The notes under the pieces: generated by a model
Told to the model about the DNA's origin: nothing
What the model saw: only the letters and a program-made list of their open reading frames with translations
The model's database searches: none
Made by a program: the position numbers and the translations under genes
Shown: positions 18,532 to 28,920 of the stretch, in pieces
How positions within the stretch are numbered: the stretch's first letter is position 1
Layout: each line of letters starts with the position of its first letter
DNA from: Lacimicrobium alkaliphilum
GTDB lineage: Bacteria; Pseudomonadota; Gammaproteobacteria; Enterobacterales; Alteromonadaceae
Reading direction: 5' to 3'
Assembly: GCF_002591895.1 (NCBI RefSeq)
Contig: NZ_NISX01000006.1
Span: forward strand, 62,001-126,000
DNA: 64,000 bases

Positions 18532-20265
18532 TTAGTTATCGCGCCTTGCGGGGAACTGAATCTGGTAGCGTAGCCCTTTGCCTTCTTCAGAGCTGGCCTG
18601 AATCTGGCCTTTCAGGGTCTGGGTAACCAGATTGTACATAATATGCGTCCCCAGGCCGCTACCGCCACGGCCGCGACGGGTTGTGAAAAACGCTTCAAAC
18701 AGTTTGTTTAAAAGCTGCCTGGGAAGCCCTTTGCCATTGTCCTGATAGTCTATTTCTATTTCGCCATCCTTTTCACTGACCTTAATTTTAATGGTTCCCG
18801 AGTTTTTGTTCTCGAACCCATGGATCAGTGAATTCATGATCATATTGGTAATAATCTGGGCGATCACACCTGGTGCGCAGCGCACTTCCAGTGCGTCGGG
18901 GCAATCCAGCTCTATTTTATGACGGGTCTTTTTAAAATTGGGCGCCAGGGACTGAATGATTTCCTGGATATATTCCTTTAAATCAACATCCCGTTCGGCT
19001 TCACTGGTTTGATCCACCGCAACCTGTTTAAAGCTGGCGATCAACTCTGATGCCCGGTTAAGGTTAGTCAATAACAGGGTCGCCGTCTGCTGGCCTTCGT
19101 TCAGAAAACTGGCCATAGTTTTTGAGGTCAGAGTCTTATCATCAAAGGCTTGCTGCAGGCCTTTCAGTCTCTCTTCCAGAAAACTGGCTGCCGTTACACC
19201 TACACCTAAAGGGGTGTTCACATCATGGGCAATACCTGCCACCAGGCCTCCCAGTGACGCCATACGCTCTGACTCTACCAACTGGTCTTTGGCCATCTTC
19301 AGGGTCTGCATAGACTCTGCCAGTTCATCGTTGCGTTTGCGCAACTCTTCTTCTATTTTTCGTCGGCTTTCATTTTCCTGACGCAACTCTTTTTGGTTAT
19401 GCAGCAATTCATCCTTTTGCTGTTCCAGATCCAACATGATCTTGCTTAGTGAAGCCGTTTTGCGCGCGACTTCCTGCTCCAGTGAAATATTCTGCTCGTC
19501 CAGTTTCTGATTCGCGTCACGTAACTCCTGCTGCGTCTGGTTAAGCTGGTCCTGGAAGTGGATCAAATCATCAATGAGGTGATTATAGGCATCCTGAAGA
19601 ACTTTCAGTTCATTCTCATCCTCCAGGCGAACATGCAGTTTGGACTGTTCCAGGCGGCCGGTGTCAAAGTGACTAATTTGTTCTGTCAGCTCAGATAAGG
19701 GCTCCGTTAGCATGCGGCGAAACGCGTTCAGAAACAGGAATATGAGAAAGGCTGTTTTGATAAAGGCATTACCGATAAGAAAGAAAATTCCCACTTCAAT
19801 CCGTCCGAAGATGATTTCGAAGCTGGAATACAGGGTGACGTCCCCGACCTGGGATGTGCGTCCGGAAAACTCGAATATCAGTGGGAAACTGTAACCGAAG
19901 GTGCCACCAGGGTGATCACGCATGACACCGGTAGTCACCGGTTCCATTGGCTGGCTGCTGGTACGGCCTATATCTGAAATATAGTTAGCATTTTCGTCGC
20001 GGATCTGAACGCCATCGACTATGGGCAGTTCCATCAACCCTTCGGCAATGGATTTCGCCTGCAGGGTATTCAGTTCCCAGATAGCCCGGGTCAGACTGGT
20101 GCTGAAGGTGTTTTTCAGGGTTTGCAGTTCACTTTCGATATGGCTTTTGGCGTTCAGGTATTCGGTGAAAATTTGCCCTACGGTAACAATTAATGTCAGC
20201 ACAAAATAAACAGAGAGCACGCGCGTCAAAAGCTTCTTTGACAACCCTGTTTTAACCTTTGACAT
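18532..20265 (-). CDS. Membrane sensor histidine kinase (orphan)
   Basis: 577 residues from the ATG at 20265 (MSKVKTGLSKKLL); an in-frame start at 20316 would add 17 residues. Membrane segment 1 is at about 14-35, a periplasmic sensor of about 125 residues follows, and segment 2 is near 160-185. A HAMP-like region and a long coiled coil (about 215-340) lead to HisKA with GIAHDVNTPLG. The HATPase_c domain ends GRGGSGLGTHIMYN. It shares its kinase core and the FFTTRRG.GGSGLG block with the cytoplasmic kinase at 4006-5391. No response regulator is adjacent on its strand; phoB on the other side is divergent and has its own kinase. Confidence 0.9.
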   Translation of the reverse strand: MSKVKTGLSKKLLTRVLSVYFVLTLIVTVGQIFTEYLNAKSHIESELQTLKNTFSTSLTRAIWELNTLQAKSIAEGLMELPIVDGVQIRDENANYISDIGRTSSQPMEPVTTGVMRDHPGGTFGYSFPLIFEFSGRTSQVGDVTLYSSFEIIFGRIEVGIFFLIGNAFIKTAFLIFLFLNAFRRMLTEPLSELTEQISHFDTGRLEQSKLHVRLEDENELKVLQDAYNHLIDDLIHFQDQLNQTQQELRDANQKLDEQNISLEQEVARKTASLSKIMLDLEQQKDELLHNQKELRQENESRRKIEEELRKRNDELAESMQTLKMAKDQLVESERMASLGGLVAGIAHDVNTPLGVGVTAASFLEERLKGLQQAFDDKTLTSKTMASFLNEGQQTATLLLTNLNRASELIASFKQVAVDQTSEAERDVDLKEYIQEIIQSLAPNFKKTRHKIELDCPDALEVRCAPGVIAQIITNMIMNSLIHGFENKNSGTIKIKVSEKDGEIEIDYQDNGKGLPRQLLNKLFEAFFTTRRGRGGSGLGTHIMYNLVTQTLKGQIQASSEEGKGLRYQIQFPARRDN

Positions 20266-20695
20266 GAATACTGTCCCCGCTCCCAGAACCCCGCAATAGG
20301 TCAAGAATATGCGCAATTCTTATATTAAACAAGATTAGTACTTAAACATAGAATATATGGACGGTTCAGCGAACCTCAGCAGAAATAACGAAAGGCCTTT
20401 TCAGGCAGACATTGAAGCCCACCTTCAGGTATCAGGAACTGCCAGCACAGCCTCTGGGGCCCTTTTCAATAATTATGAAAACGCCGGAGGATATCGATTT
20501 CCCCAATTTTAGTCTGCCTGGAATGCGTACTTGCTGGCATTTACCGGTTACAGAAATTATGATGTACCACAATAGTTTAATAAGGATCTCAGTGAGCTTG
20601 AATAAACAGGAATTTAGCCGTCAACGGGCGGGTTTAATAAAACTGTCACAGATTCAACCAATAATGCGGGCGTTTATATGAGAAAGGTAACCCGT
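20266..20695. other. Divergent intergenic region upstream of phoB
   Basis: About 430 bases between the kinase gene (minus) and phoB (plus). It must hold both promoters. A single Pho-box-like half site CTGTCAC occurs at about 20644-20650, but the second half at 11-bp spacing is not evident, so Pho autoregulation is only suggested. An 89-codon open frame crosses the region but has no family features, so I do not call it. Confidence 0.45.
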
Positions 20696-21385
20696 ATGTC
20701 GAAGAAAATATTAGTCGTGGAGGATGAAACACCCATCCGCGAAATGATTAAGTTTGTACTTGAGCAGTCAGGATTTGAGGTTCTGGAAGCTCAGGATTAT
20801 GACATTGCGCTGGAGATGGTTAAAGAGCCTTATCCCGATTTAATTCTGCTCGATTGGATGCTGCCTGGTGGCAGCGGCGTGCAGTTATCGAAAAAGCTTA
20901 AACAGCATGAGCACACCCGGGAAATCCCAATTATTATGCTCACCGCCAGGGGGGAAGAGGATGATAAAGTCAGGGGGCTGGAAGCAGGTGCCGATGACTA
21001 TGTCACCAAACCATTTTCACCCAAGGAGCTGGTGGCCAGGATCAAGGCGGTGATTCGCCGTGTCACTCCCACCTCCGGTGACGAACCCATCGAATTCAAT
21101 GGTTTGATGCTTGACCCGGTTTCTCACCGTGTCACTTCCAATGATGAGGCGCTTGATATGGGGCCGACAGAATTCAAATTACTGCACTTTTTTATGACAC
21201 ACAGTGAGCGGGTCTACAGCCGTGAACAATTGCTGGACAATGTGTGGGGCACCAATGTTTACGTGGAAGACAGAACGGTAGATGTACATATCCGGCGATT
21301 ACGCAAAGCGATTTCCCGTCATCAACATGATGATATGATTCAGACAGTTCGTGGTGCCGGATACCGGTTCTCCACCAAAGTCTGA
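20696..21385 (+). CDS. phoB: Phosphate regulon response regulator PhoB
   Basis: 229 residues from the ATG at 20696 ([11 protein letters not shown]), the E. coli length. AAGG precedes this start; an ATG six codons upstream is less likely. The receiver domain has phospho-acceptor D53 ([11 protein letters not shown]) and K102-type [12 protein letters not shown]. The C-terminal winged helix carries [24 protein letters not shown] and [10 protein letters not shown]. It activates phosphate-starvation genes. phoR follows after 9 bases. Confidence 0.97.
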   Translation: MSKKILVVEDETPIREMIKFVLEQSGFEVLEAQDYDIALEMVKEPYPDLILLDWMLPGGSGVQLSKKLKQHEHTREIPIIMLTARGEEDDKVRGLEAGADDYVTKPFSPKELVARIKAVIRRVTPTSGDEPIEFNGLMLDPVSHRVTSNDEALDMGPTEFKLLHFFMTHSERVYSREQLLDNVWGTNVYVEDRTVDVHIRRLRKAISRHQHDDMIQTVRGAGYRFSTKV

Positions 21386-21394
21386 CAGCTCTGA

Positions 21395-22714
21395 ATGTAC
21401 AACCCTTTTTCATGGCTTAAAACTCTTGGCAGACTGGCGCTCTATTTCGCGGTGGTTTGTGCTCTGGGTCAGTATTTCGATCTGATGATGGAAGCCATCA
21501 CTGTTGGCGCCCTGTTGCTGTTACTGATCCATTACTGGAATCTTTACAGGCTGAATCGCTGGCTGTGGCACAGCAAGAAAATGACGCCACCGAAGACCCG
21601 GGGTGTTTGGGAGCATATTTACGAGGGCATCTATTACCTTCAGCGGCGTAACCGTAACAAACGCAAAGAGCTGGGTAATCTGGTTAAACGCTTTCGTGAA
21701 GGTGCTGAAGCCCTGCCTGATGCTGCAGTGGTTGTGGACGCAAATGCTTGCATCGCATGGTGTAACAGACTGGCTCGTATTGAGTTAGGACTGAGCTGGC
21801 CGGATGATGCCGGAAGACGTGTTGATAACCTTATCCGTCATCCGCAATTTATTGAATTCTTCCATCAGGGTAAGTTTAATCATCCCATTGAAATCACATC
21901 TCCAACTAATATCGAGAAAATCCTTGAATATCGCATTATGCCCTACGGTGACAAACACTTATTATTGGTGGCCAGAGATGTTACCCGCGTTACTCAGCTA
22001 GAAGAGATGCGCAAGGACTTTGTAGCCAATGTATCTCATGAATTGCGTACTCCGCTGACCGTGCTTAACGGCTATCTTGAGATGTTTAACGCTGATGAGG
22101 CTGATTATCCCAAAGCCTTTATGCATAAAGCTTTTGCAGAGATGACGGCGCAGAGCCGGCGGATGCAAAATCTGATTGAACAATTGCTGATACTTTCCCG
22201 TATCGAAGCCAGTGCGGAGAGAGTCTACGAGAAAATTGTAGATGTACCGCAAATGCTCAGTGCGATTGACAGTGAAGCGGCAGCATTGAACCGGGAGAAA
22301 AGTCATGGTATCCGTTTCCAGGTAGATAAAAATCTGCAGGTATTTGGCATTGAGACTGAATTACGCAGTGCGTTCTCGAATCTGATTTTTAATGCGATTC
22401 ATTACACGCCCGCGAAAGGAAATATTCTGGTGGGATGGCACCTGGTGGACAAAAGAGCGGAATTCTTTGTGCAGGATGATGGTGAAGGCATTGCTGAGAA
22501 GCACCTGGCCAGGCTGACCGAACGTTTTTATCGGGTAGATAAAGCCCGTTCCCGTAAAACCGGTGGTTCGGGGTTGGGCCTGGCCATTGTTAAGCATGTA
22601 TTGACCCATCACAACTCGAAACTTGAAATTGCCAGTGAAGTGGGTAAAGGCAGCCGATTTTCGTTCCGCTTCTCAAATGAACTGACGGTGGTGAAAAGTG
22701 ATGCTACTGCGTAG
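21395..22714 (+). CDS. phoR: Phosphate regulon sensor kinase PhoR
   Basis: 439 residues. Two N-terminal membrane segments (about 12-30 and 33-48) have almost no periplasmic loop, as expected for PhoR. A PAS domain (about 100-195) precedes HisKA with the phospho-accepting H215 (FVANVSHELRTPL). The HATPase_c domain follows with DDGEGI and GGSGLGLAIV. It phosphorylates PhoB when phosphate is scarce. Its last codons overlap the start of the pstS-like gene. Confidence 0.97.
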   Translation: MYNPFSWLKTLGRLALYFAVVCALGQYFDLMMEAITVGALLLLLIHYWNLYRLNRWLWHSKKMTPPKTRGVWEHIYEGIYYLQRRNRNKRKELGNLVKRFREGAEALPDAAVVVDANACIAWCNRLARIELGLSWPDDAGRRVDNLIRHPQFIEFFHQGKFNHPIEITSPTNIEKILEYRIMPYGDKHLLLVARDVTRVTQLEEMRKDFVANVSHELRTPLTVLNGYLEMFNADEADYPKAFMHKAFAEMTAQSRRMQNLIEQLLILSRIEASAERVYEKIVDVPQMLSAIDSEAAALNREKSHGIRFQVDKNLQVFGIETELRSAFSNLIFNAIHYTPAKGNILVGWHLVDKRAEFFVQDDGEGIAEKHLARLTERFYRVDKARSRKTGGSGLGLAIVKHVLTHHNSKLEIASEVGKGSRFSFRFSNELTVVKSDATA

Positions 22715-23633
22715 TCTGCTGCTTTTTTTTCTCGCACTGCCTGTTGCTGTGGCGCAGGATTACACCAAGAAACCCGGTGTGGCTGGGAATATTACGTCGG
22801 TAGGTTCAGATACCCTGGGGAATCTGATGACGTTCTGGGCAGAAGAATTCAAGCGTATTTACCCTCATGTTACCTTTCAGATACAGGCATCGGGCTCTTC
22901 CACCGCCCCGGCGGCACTGACTGAGGGCACGGCTAATATTGGTCCTATGAGTCGTCAGCTGAAAGAAAGTGAAATAGCCTATTTCAGTAAGACTCATGGC
23001 TATCAGCCCACGGTGTTGATTGTGGCTGTGGATGCGATTGCTTTGTTTGTGGACTTGCATAATCCAGTGCAGGGACTGAATCTGCAACAGATCGACAGCA
23101 TTTTTTCATCCACCCGGTATTGTGGCGGACCAGAGCCCTTACGTTTCTGGCATCAGGCGGGACTGGATGGTGAATGGCAGGGTAAAAGAATTAAGCTGTT
23201 CAGTCGTAATTCGGTGTCGGGAACCTATGGATTATTTAAGGAGAAGGCCCTCTGTCAGGGGGATTTCCTGAAAACGGTCAATGAACAGCCTGGTTCAGCA
23301 TCGGTGGTGCAGTCTGTGGCTTATTCTGACGGCGCATTGGGGTATGCCGGCTTTGGCTACAAAACCGCTGGCGTTAGAGCGTTACCCGTTGCCCGTGAGG
23401 GACTCAATTATGTGGCCCCGACGATGGAGAATATCGCCAGTGGTGAATACCCGTTGTCGCGCTTTTTGTATATTGTGGTGAACAAGCAACCCGATCAGCC
23501 ACTTCCGCTATTGGTCCGGGAGTTCCTGCGTTTTATTTTGTCTTCTCAGGGGCAGGATCTGGTAAGTCGTGATGGTTTTATTCCTATTCCTAAGCGTCTT
23601 AAGGGGCAGCAACTCCGAATGATCGAACAATAA
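22701..23633 (+). CDS. PstS-like phosphate-binding periplasmic protein
   Basis: 310 residues from the ATG at 22701; a GTG codon immediately before it is an alternative. The signal peptide LLRSLLLFFLALPVAVAQ directs it to the periplasm. The phosphate-binding fold shows VGSDTLGNLMTFWAEEF, then QASGSSTAPAALTEGTANIGPMSR and RNSVSGTYGLFKE, the Ser/Thr-rich loops that hold phosphate. It overlaps the end of phoR by 14 bases, so it belongs to the phoBR operon. No pstCAB genes follow; either those are elsewhere or this is a stand-alone sensor or scavenging protein. Confidence 0.9.
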   Translation: MLLRSLLLFFLALPVAVAQDYTKKPGVAGNITSVGSDTLGNLMTFWAEEFKRIYPHVTFQIQASGSSTAPAALTEGTANIGPMSRQLKESEIAYFSKTHGYQPTVLIVAVDAIALFVDLHNPVQGLNLQQIDSIFSSTRYCGGPEPLRFWHQAGLDGEWQGKRIKLFSRNSVSGTYGLFKEKALCQGDFLKTVNEQPGSASVVQSVAYSDGALGYAGFGYKTAGVRALPVAREGLNYVAPTMENIASGEYPLSRFLYIVVNKQPDQPLPLLVREFLRFILSSQGQDLVSRDGFIPIPKRLKGQQLRMIEQ

Positions 23634-23651
23634 CATCTTGATGGGGATAAG

Positions 23652-24464
23652 ATGCAGAGTATTCCTCAGCCCTGGAAAAATTGGGTAGTACAGAATCTGA
23701 TGCAGGGTGTGGCCGCTGACAAGATCTTGCACACAATGCTCGACAAGGGCTTTGCTTTTGAACCCTGTAAGCGTCTGTTGGGGAGCAATCTTGCTAAAGA
23801 TTTTAAATGGCAATGGGATGCTGAGTTTTACCGGAAGCTGGGCCAGATAAAACTGGTACAGCTAAAAAACGGACCGCAGTTGCAGTCAGTGCAAGGAACA
23901 CAGCTATATTGCTGGCCAAACTTTCTTTCTTCTGAGGAGTGTGCCGGACTGATTGCTTTGACAGATGCTAAAGTTCGGCCATCAGAGCTGGCCTCACCAA
24001 CGGAAGATAAGTATTTTCGCACTTCAAGCAGCGCTGACCTCGAACACAGTGACCACCCTTTAATTGATCTTGTAAATCAGCGTATTGCCGATGCTACTGG
24101 GCTCAACCCTGCCTGGGGAGAACCTATACAGGCGCAGCGTTATCAGCTTGGACAGGAGTTTAAAGCGCACACAGATTACTTTGAGCCTGGCTCCAAAGAG
24201 TATGACCGTCATGGTGGTGCTCGTGGCCAGCGCAGCTGGACCTTTATGGTTTACCTGAATCATGAGTGTGAAGGGGGCCAGACAGAGTTTGTGCGCCTGA
24301 ACAGAACGTTCTTGCCTGAGACAGGGATGGCGCTGATCTGGAATAACCTGTTGGCTGATGGCAGCGTTAATCCGTATACCCTGCATCACGCTCATAAAAT
24401 CACTGCTGGCGCAAAGTATGTGATTACTAAATGGTACAGAGACCGGCCCTATCAGAGCAAATAG
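23652..24464 (+). CDS. Prolyl 4-hydroxylase-like 2-oxoglutarate/Fe(II) dioxygenase
   Basis: 270 residues. The C-terminal two thirds form a double-stranded beta helix with iron ligands HTD (FKAHTDYFEP) and a distal His in LHHAHKITAGAKYVITKWYRDRP, whose Lys/Arg residues fit the 2-oxoglutarate site. The segment RSWTFMVYLNHECEGGQTEF is typical of the prolyl 4-hydroxylase alpha-subunit family. The N-terminal 70 residues are a separate helical region. Substrate unknown, possibly a protein proline. It starts 18 bases after the pstS-like gene and may be co-transcribed. Confidence 0.88.
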   Translation: MQSIPQPWKNWVVQNLMQGVAADKILHTMLDKGFAFEPCKRLLGSNLAKDFKWQWDAEFYRKLGQIKLVQLKNGPQLQSVQGTQLYCWPNFLSSEECAGLIALTDAKVRPSELASPTEDKYFRTSSSADLEHSDHPLIDLVNQRIADATGLNPAWGEPIQAQRYQLGQEFKAHTDYFEPGSKEYDRHGGARGQRSWTFMVYLNHECEGGQTEFVRLNRTFLPETGMALIWNNLLADGSVNPYTLHHAHKITAGAKYVITKWYRDRPYQSK

Positions 24465-24502
24465 CGTTGTAAGTGGACAGTAAAAGCAGATACTCAGTCC
24501 TC

Positions 24503-24531
24503 ATCCGGATGTTCTTTCACAACGTCCGGAT
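24503..24531. terminator. Hairpin between convergent oxygenase and fumC genes
   Basis: ATCCGGATGTT - CTTTCAC - AACGTCCGGAT: an 11-bp stem with one wobble pair. No clear T run, so it may be a factor-dependent or weak terminator for the convergent pair. Confidence 0.45.
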
Positions 24532-24579
24532 AAGGAAGATCAATCCTCAGAAAACACTCTTGAGCCTGTCATCGCCCAC

Positions 24580-25941
24580 TCATGTCATTTTCTTCGGGTC
24601 CAGTAGCTTTTTAAGTTCGTCTTCGCTCAGTTCTGTATGTTCAAGAGCAATCTCGATTATGGGCCTTCCCTGTTGATAGGCCAGCTTGGCTATTCTGGCG
24701 GCCTTTTCATAACCGATTCTCTCGTTTAATGCGGTGACCAGTATCGGATTTTTCTCCAGTGCTTGCTGCAATTGTTTGGTGTTCACTTCAAAGCTGTCTA
24801 TGCACTCAGATAGCACCTGTTGGCTTTGACTGAGAAGATGCAGGCTTTCCAGTAGAGAATCGGCAATCAACGGCAACATCACATTGAGTTGAAAATTACC
24901 GGATTGCCCGGCGATACTGATACTCTGGTGCAGCCCCATGACTTTGGCACATACCATGGCAACGGCCTCAGGGATAACCGGGTTCACTTTTCCCGGCATG
25001 ATTGACGATCCTGGTTGCAAAGCTTCAAGCCGGATCTCTGCCAGACCTGACAGAGGCCCGGAATTCATCCAGCGTAGATCATTGGCAATCTTCATCAACG
25101 TGATAGCCAGTGCATTTAACTTTCCACTAAGTCGCACCGCCACGTCCTGACTGGCAATACGTGAGAATTTGTTGGTGCAGGGGGATATGGGTAAGCCCGT
25201 GGCCTGACGAAGACAATCACAAACCTGTTTGTCAAAATCTTTGGGGCAGTTAAGGCCGGTGCCAATGGCTGTCCCCCCTATTGGCAGAGCACAGAGTTCT
25301 TCCAGGCCGTCTTTTAGTCCGTGATGATTTTCCTGCAGTTGAAAATGCCAGCATTCCAGTTCCTGCGTCAGGGTCAGGGGTAGCGCATCCATCAGATGAG
25401 TGCGACCGGTTTTTACAATGCCGCCTACCTGATGCATTTTGTCTGTGAGGCTGTGCAGCATCTGAGTGATTGCAGGGAGCAGCTTTTCGTGTAACTCATT
25501 GGCAGCACTAAGCTGGAGCGCCGATGGGATAACATCATTACTGCTCTGACTGCAATTGATATGATCATTGGCATGCACTGACTCGCCGGCGTGTCGGCTG
25601 GCAAGGGTGGACAGCACTTCATTCATATTCATATTGGTGCTGGTGCCTGAACCGGTCTGAAAAATATCCACTTTGAACTGGTCACTGTGCTCTCCCGCTA
25701 TGACAGCTCTCGCTGCCAGTCGGATGGCTTCGGCCTGACCGGCGGTTAATTTTCCCGCGCTCTCATTAGCCTCGGCTGCGGCCAGCTTTATCTGTGCCAG
25801 CGCCCGGTAAAAGCTTTGTGGAAAGGTCCGCCCACTGATTTTAAAGTTGTTCAGTGCTCTTTGGGTTTGAGCCTGGTACAGGGCCTCTTTGGGAACTTCT
25901 ATCTCACCCAGGCTGTCTTTTTCTACTCTGTATTCCGTCAT
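24580..25941 (-). CDS. fumC: Class II fumarate hydratase
   Basis: 453 residues (E. coli FumC 467). It hydrates fumarate to malate in the TCA cycle, without an iron-sulphur cluster. The superfamily signature GSSIMPGKVNPV contains the catalytic serine loop, and other conserved blocks are GSGTSTNMNMNEV, SQSSNDVIPSALQL and KTGRTHLMDALPLTL. It is divergent from acnA, another TCA enzyme, across a gap of about 180 bases that could hold shared control sites. Confidence 0.97.
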   Translation of the reverse strand: MTEYRVEKDSLGEIEVPKEALYQAQTQRALNNFKISGRTFPQSFYRALAQIKLAAAEANESAGKLTAGQAEAIRLAARAVIAGEHSDQFKVDIFQTGSGTSTNMNMNEVLSTLASRHAGESVHANDHINCSQSSNDVIPSALQLSAANELHEKLLPAITQMLHSLTDKMHQVGGIVKTGRTHLMDALPLTLTQELECWHFQLQENHHGLKDGLEELCALPIGGTAIGTGLNCPKDFDKQVCDCLRQATGLPISPCTNKFSRIASQDVAVRLSGKLNALAITLMKIANDLRWMNSGPLSGLAEIRLEALQPGSSIMPGKVNPVIPEAVAMVCAKVMGLHQSISIAGQSGNFQLNVMLPLIADSLLESLHLLSQSQQVLSECIDSFEVNTKQLQQALEKNPILVTALNERIGYEKAARIAKLAYQQGRPIIEIALEHTELSEDELKKLLDPKKMT

Positions 25942-26120
25942 TGTGACTCCTTATGATGTTGGTAATCAGTGTTACAATAGACACTAACAGCTTGAAATCT
26001 CGTATTTAATCCTAATCTTATCTATAACTGTGACGTATCCGGACAAGTTAGATTTACTATCAGGTTAGTCTAGTTCGCTATACTGACAATATCCGTTCAC
26101 TATGGAACCAAGGAGATAAC

Positions 26121-28835
26121 ATGTCATCAGCTTACGCAAAACCGGCAACACTGGAGCATCAGGGGCAGTCATATAAGTATTTCCCTTTCAATGCCTTGTC
26201 GGACAAGTTCAGTCCCCAGCGGTTGCCCTATAGTTTGAAAATTCTGCTGGAGAACATGCTTCGCCACGGCGATCAGGATTTTGTTACCGACGAGGACATT
26301 GAAGCCTTGGTGAACTGGCAGCCTGAAGCGGAACCGGAGAAAGAAATTGCTTTTGTTCCGGCGCGGGTGCTGTTACAGGATTTTACCGGCGTACCTGCCA
26401 TTGTTGATTTGGCGGCGATGCGTGATGCCATGCAGGATCTCGGTAAAAAGGCGGATAAGATTAATCCTCTGTCGCCGGTTGAACTGGTCATTGACCACTC
26501 TGTAATGGTAGATGAATACGGCGCGGCGGATTCCTTTGCAAAAAATACCGAGATAGAGATGCAGCGCAACAAAGAACGCTATCAGTTTTTGCGCTGGGGC
26601 CAGCAGGCCTTTGATAATTTCCGCGTGGTGCCGCCTGGCACCGGCATCGTGCATCAGGTCAATCTGGAGTACCTGGCCCGGGTTACGTTTGAACGTGACG
26701 GCGTGCTGTATCCCGACACTCTGGTGGGTACAGACTCTCACACGACCATGATTAACGGTCTGGGGATCCTGGGCTGGGGAGTCGGTGGTATAGAAGCTGA
26801 AGCGGCGATGTTGGGCCAGCCAATCAGTATGCTGATCCCGCAGGTAGTCGGGGTCAGACTCAGTGGCGCCATGCCCGAGGGAATAACCGCCACGGATCTG
26901 GTGCTCACCGTGACAGAGCAGTTGCGCAAACTCGGTGTGGTCGGTAAATTTGTGGAGTTTTTCGGTCCGGGCCTGAGTCAGCTCAGCCTTGCCGATCGCG
27001 CTACCATCGCTAACATGGCACCCGAATATGGTGCCACTTGCGGTATCTTCCCGGTAGATGAAGAGACGCTGAATTACATGCGTCTGACGGGGCGTAGTGA
27101 TGAACAAATAGAACTGGTGCGCAGCTATATGCAGAAAATGGGCATGTGGCATGACGAGAATACCCCTGAGGCCGAATACTCCGATCTTCTTGAGTTGGAT
27201 CTGTCCGAACTGGTGCCTTCTATTGCTGGTCCTAAACGCCCTCAGGACAGAATTAATCTCACCGATACCAAGGCCGAATTTGCAAAACTGGTCACAGAGC
27301 ATCAGGAAAAACAGCAGCAACTAATCGCCAAATTTGAAGATGAGGGGGGCAGTACTGCGGTTGGTCATGAAGACGCCGCCGAAGCTGGTGAAATTCAGGT
27401 CAATTATCGTGGTGAAACTTTTACTCTGACCCATGGTGATGTGGTCATTGCGGCCATAACCAGCTGCACCAACACCTCTAATCCGGCTGTATTGATGGCG
27501 GCGGGCTTGCTGGCGAGAAACGCCCGGGAGCTGGGGCTGAAAACCAAGCCCTGGGTTAAAACCAGCCTGGCACCGGGGTCTCAGGTGGTAACGGGTTACC
27601 TGCAACAGGCTGGATTAATGGATGACCTCGAAGCACTGGGCTTTTACCTGGTAGGTTATGGCTGTACCACATGCATCGGTAATGCCGGCCCCTTGCCGGA
27701 ATCTATAGGGATGGCTGTCAAAGAGGCGAACCTGCTGGTTTCCTCAGTACTTTCCGGTAATCGTAACTTTGAAGGTCGCATTCATCAGGATGTGCGTACC
27801 AACTATCTGGCGTCGCCACCACTGGTGGTGGCTTATGCGCTTGCCGGCAGTATGAACATTGATTTTTACAATGACCCTCTGGGCCAGGACACCAAAGGGA
27901 ATGATATTTACCTTAAAGATATCTGGCCCAGCAGTGAAGAAATTCAACAGACTATCCACGCTAATATCCACGCTAAGGACTTTACTGAGCGTTACGCCGA
28001 TGTATTCAAGGGCGATGCCGGTTGGCGTAATCTGGATGTTGATGAATCGGATCGTTATCAGTGGCCGGATTCCAGCTATGTACGTAAACCTCCATTCTTT
28101 GACGGTATCAAGGCTGAACCTGATAAAGTACCTGAGATTAAAGATGCACGGTGTTTGGTGATGGTGGGCAATAGTATTACCACTGACCATATTTCTCCGG
28201 CAGGTGCTATCAAGCCAGATAGTCCGGCGGGTGAATATCTGCAACAGGAGGGTGTGGAGCCGAAGGACTTTAATTCCTATGGTTCCAGGCGTGGAAATCA
28301 CGAAGTGATGATGCGCGGCACATTTGCTAACGTGAGACTACAAAATATGCTGGCCCCTGGTACGGAAGGTAGCGCTACCCGTTACTTCCCTGATGACCAA
28401 CAGATGTCTATCTATGCCGCCGCAATGAAATATAAAGAGCAGGGGACTTCCCTGGTAGTATTGGCGGGCAAGGAATATGGAACAGGCTCATCTCGTGACT
28501 GGGCCGCTAAAGGTCCGGCTTTGCTGGGTGTAAAGCTGGTGATCGCACAGAGCTACGAACGTATTCACCGGTCTAACCTGGTGGGCATGGGCATATTGCC
28601 ACTGGAGTTTGTGGACGGACAGAGTGCCGATTCACTGGGTCTTGATGGAAGTGAGTATTTCACGGTTCCGGCCGTGGACAAGGATACAAAACGGGTCACG
28701 GTCAAGGCGAAAAAAGACAGTGGAAATGAAATAACGTTTGAAGCCCGGGTGCGTATTGATACGCCCAATGAGTTTCAGTACTACCAGCACGGCGGTATTC
28801 TGCACTTTGTACTGCGCAAGCTGGCTCAGCAGTAA
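26121..28835 (+). CDS. acnA: Aconitate hydratase A
   Basis: 904 residues (E. coli AcnA 891). It isomerises citrate to isocitrate with a 4Fe-4S cluster. Cluster cysteines are visible in TSCTNTSNP and in [13 protein letters not shown]. The swivel domain carries [17 protein letters not shown] with active-site Ser/Arg. The N-terminal [11 protein letters not shown] and [21 protein letters not shown] blocks are typical. A strong AAGGAGA precedes the ATG, and an intrinsic terminator follows. Confidence 0.98.
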   Translation: MSSAYAKPATLEHQGQSYKYFPFNALSDKFSPQRLPYSLKILLENMLRHGDQDFVTDEDIEALVNWQPEAEPEKEIAFVPARVLLQDFTGVPAIVDLAAMRDAMQDLGKKADKINPLSPVELVIDHSVMVDEYGAADSFAKNTEIEMQRNKERYQFLRWGQQAFDNFRVVPPGTGIVHQVNLEYLARVTFERDGVLYPDTLVGTDSHTTMINGLGILGWGVGGIEAEAAMLGQPISMLIPQVVGVRLSGAMPEGITATDLVLTVTEQLRKLGVVGKFVEFFGPGLSQLSLADRATIANMAPEYGATCGIFPVDEETLNYMRLTGRSDEQIELVRSYMQKMGMWHDENTPEAEYSDLLELDLSELVPSIAGPKRPQDRINLTDTKAEFAKLVTEHQEKQQQLIAKFEDEGGSTAVGHEDAAEAGEIQVNYRGETFTLTHGDVVIAAITSCTNTSNPAVLMAAGLLARNARELGLKTKPWVKTSLAPGSQVVTGYLQQAGLMDDLEALGFYLVGYGCTTCIGNAGPLPESIGMAVKEANLLVSSVLSGNRNFEGRIHQDVRTNYLASPPLVVAYALAGSMNIDFYNDPLGQDTKGNDIYLKDIWPSSEEIQQTIHANIHAKDFTERYADVFKGDAGWRNLDVDESDRYQWPDSSYVRKPPFFDGIKAEPDKVPEIKDARCLVMVGNSITTDHISPAGAIKPDSPAGEYLQQEGVEPKDFNSYGSRRGNHEVMMRGTFANVRLQNMLAPGTEGSATRYFPDDQQMSIYAAAMKYKEQGTSLVVLAGKEYGTGSSRDWAAKGPALLGVKLVIAQSYERIHRSNLVGMGILPLEFVDGQSADSLGLDGSEYFTVPAVDKDTKRVTVKAKKDSGNEITFEARVRIDTPNEFQYYQHGGILHFVLRKLAQQ

Positions 28836-28863
28836 AAATGCAGGGCGTGAAAGCTCTTTGAGA

Positions 28864-28897
28864 AAAAAGCCGGTCACAAACAACTGACCGGCTTTTT
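28864..28897. terminator. Strong intrinsic terminator after acnA
   Basis: AAAAAGCCGGTCA - CAAACAAC - TGACCGGCTTTTT, a perfect 13-bp stem with T run on the plus strand and A run that makes it work for the convergent minus-strand gene as well. Confidence 0.92.
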
Positions 28898-28920
28898 ATT
28901 ACCAGGATTGGTATTGTGCC

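Noticed and set aside
20644-20650. CTGTCAC as a Pho box before phoB
   Set aside because: Only one half site is seen; the second repeat at the proper 11-bp spacing is missing, so it is not called as a regulatory site.
20412-20681. 89-codon open frame upstream of phoB
   Set aside because: No ribosome site, no recognisable domain, and it fills the expected promoter region.
26373-27320. Long minus-strand open frame (315 codons) inside acnA
   Set aside because: It is antisense to a clearly conserved aconitase; the translation shows no domain and reflects the codon use of the real gene.
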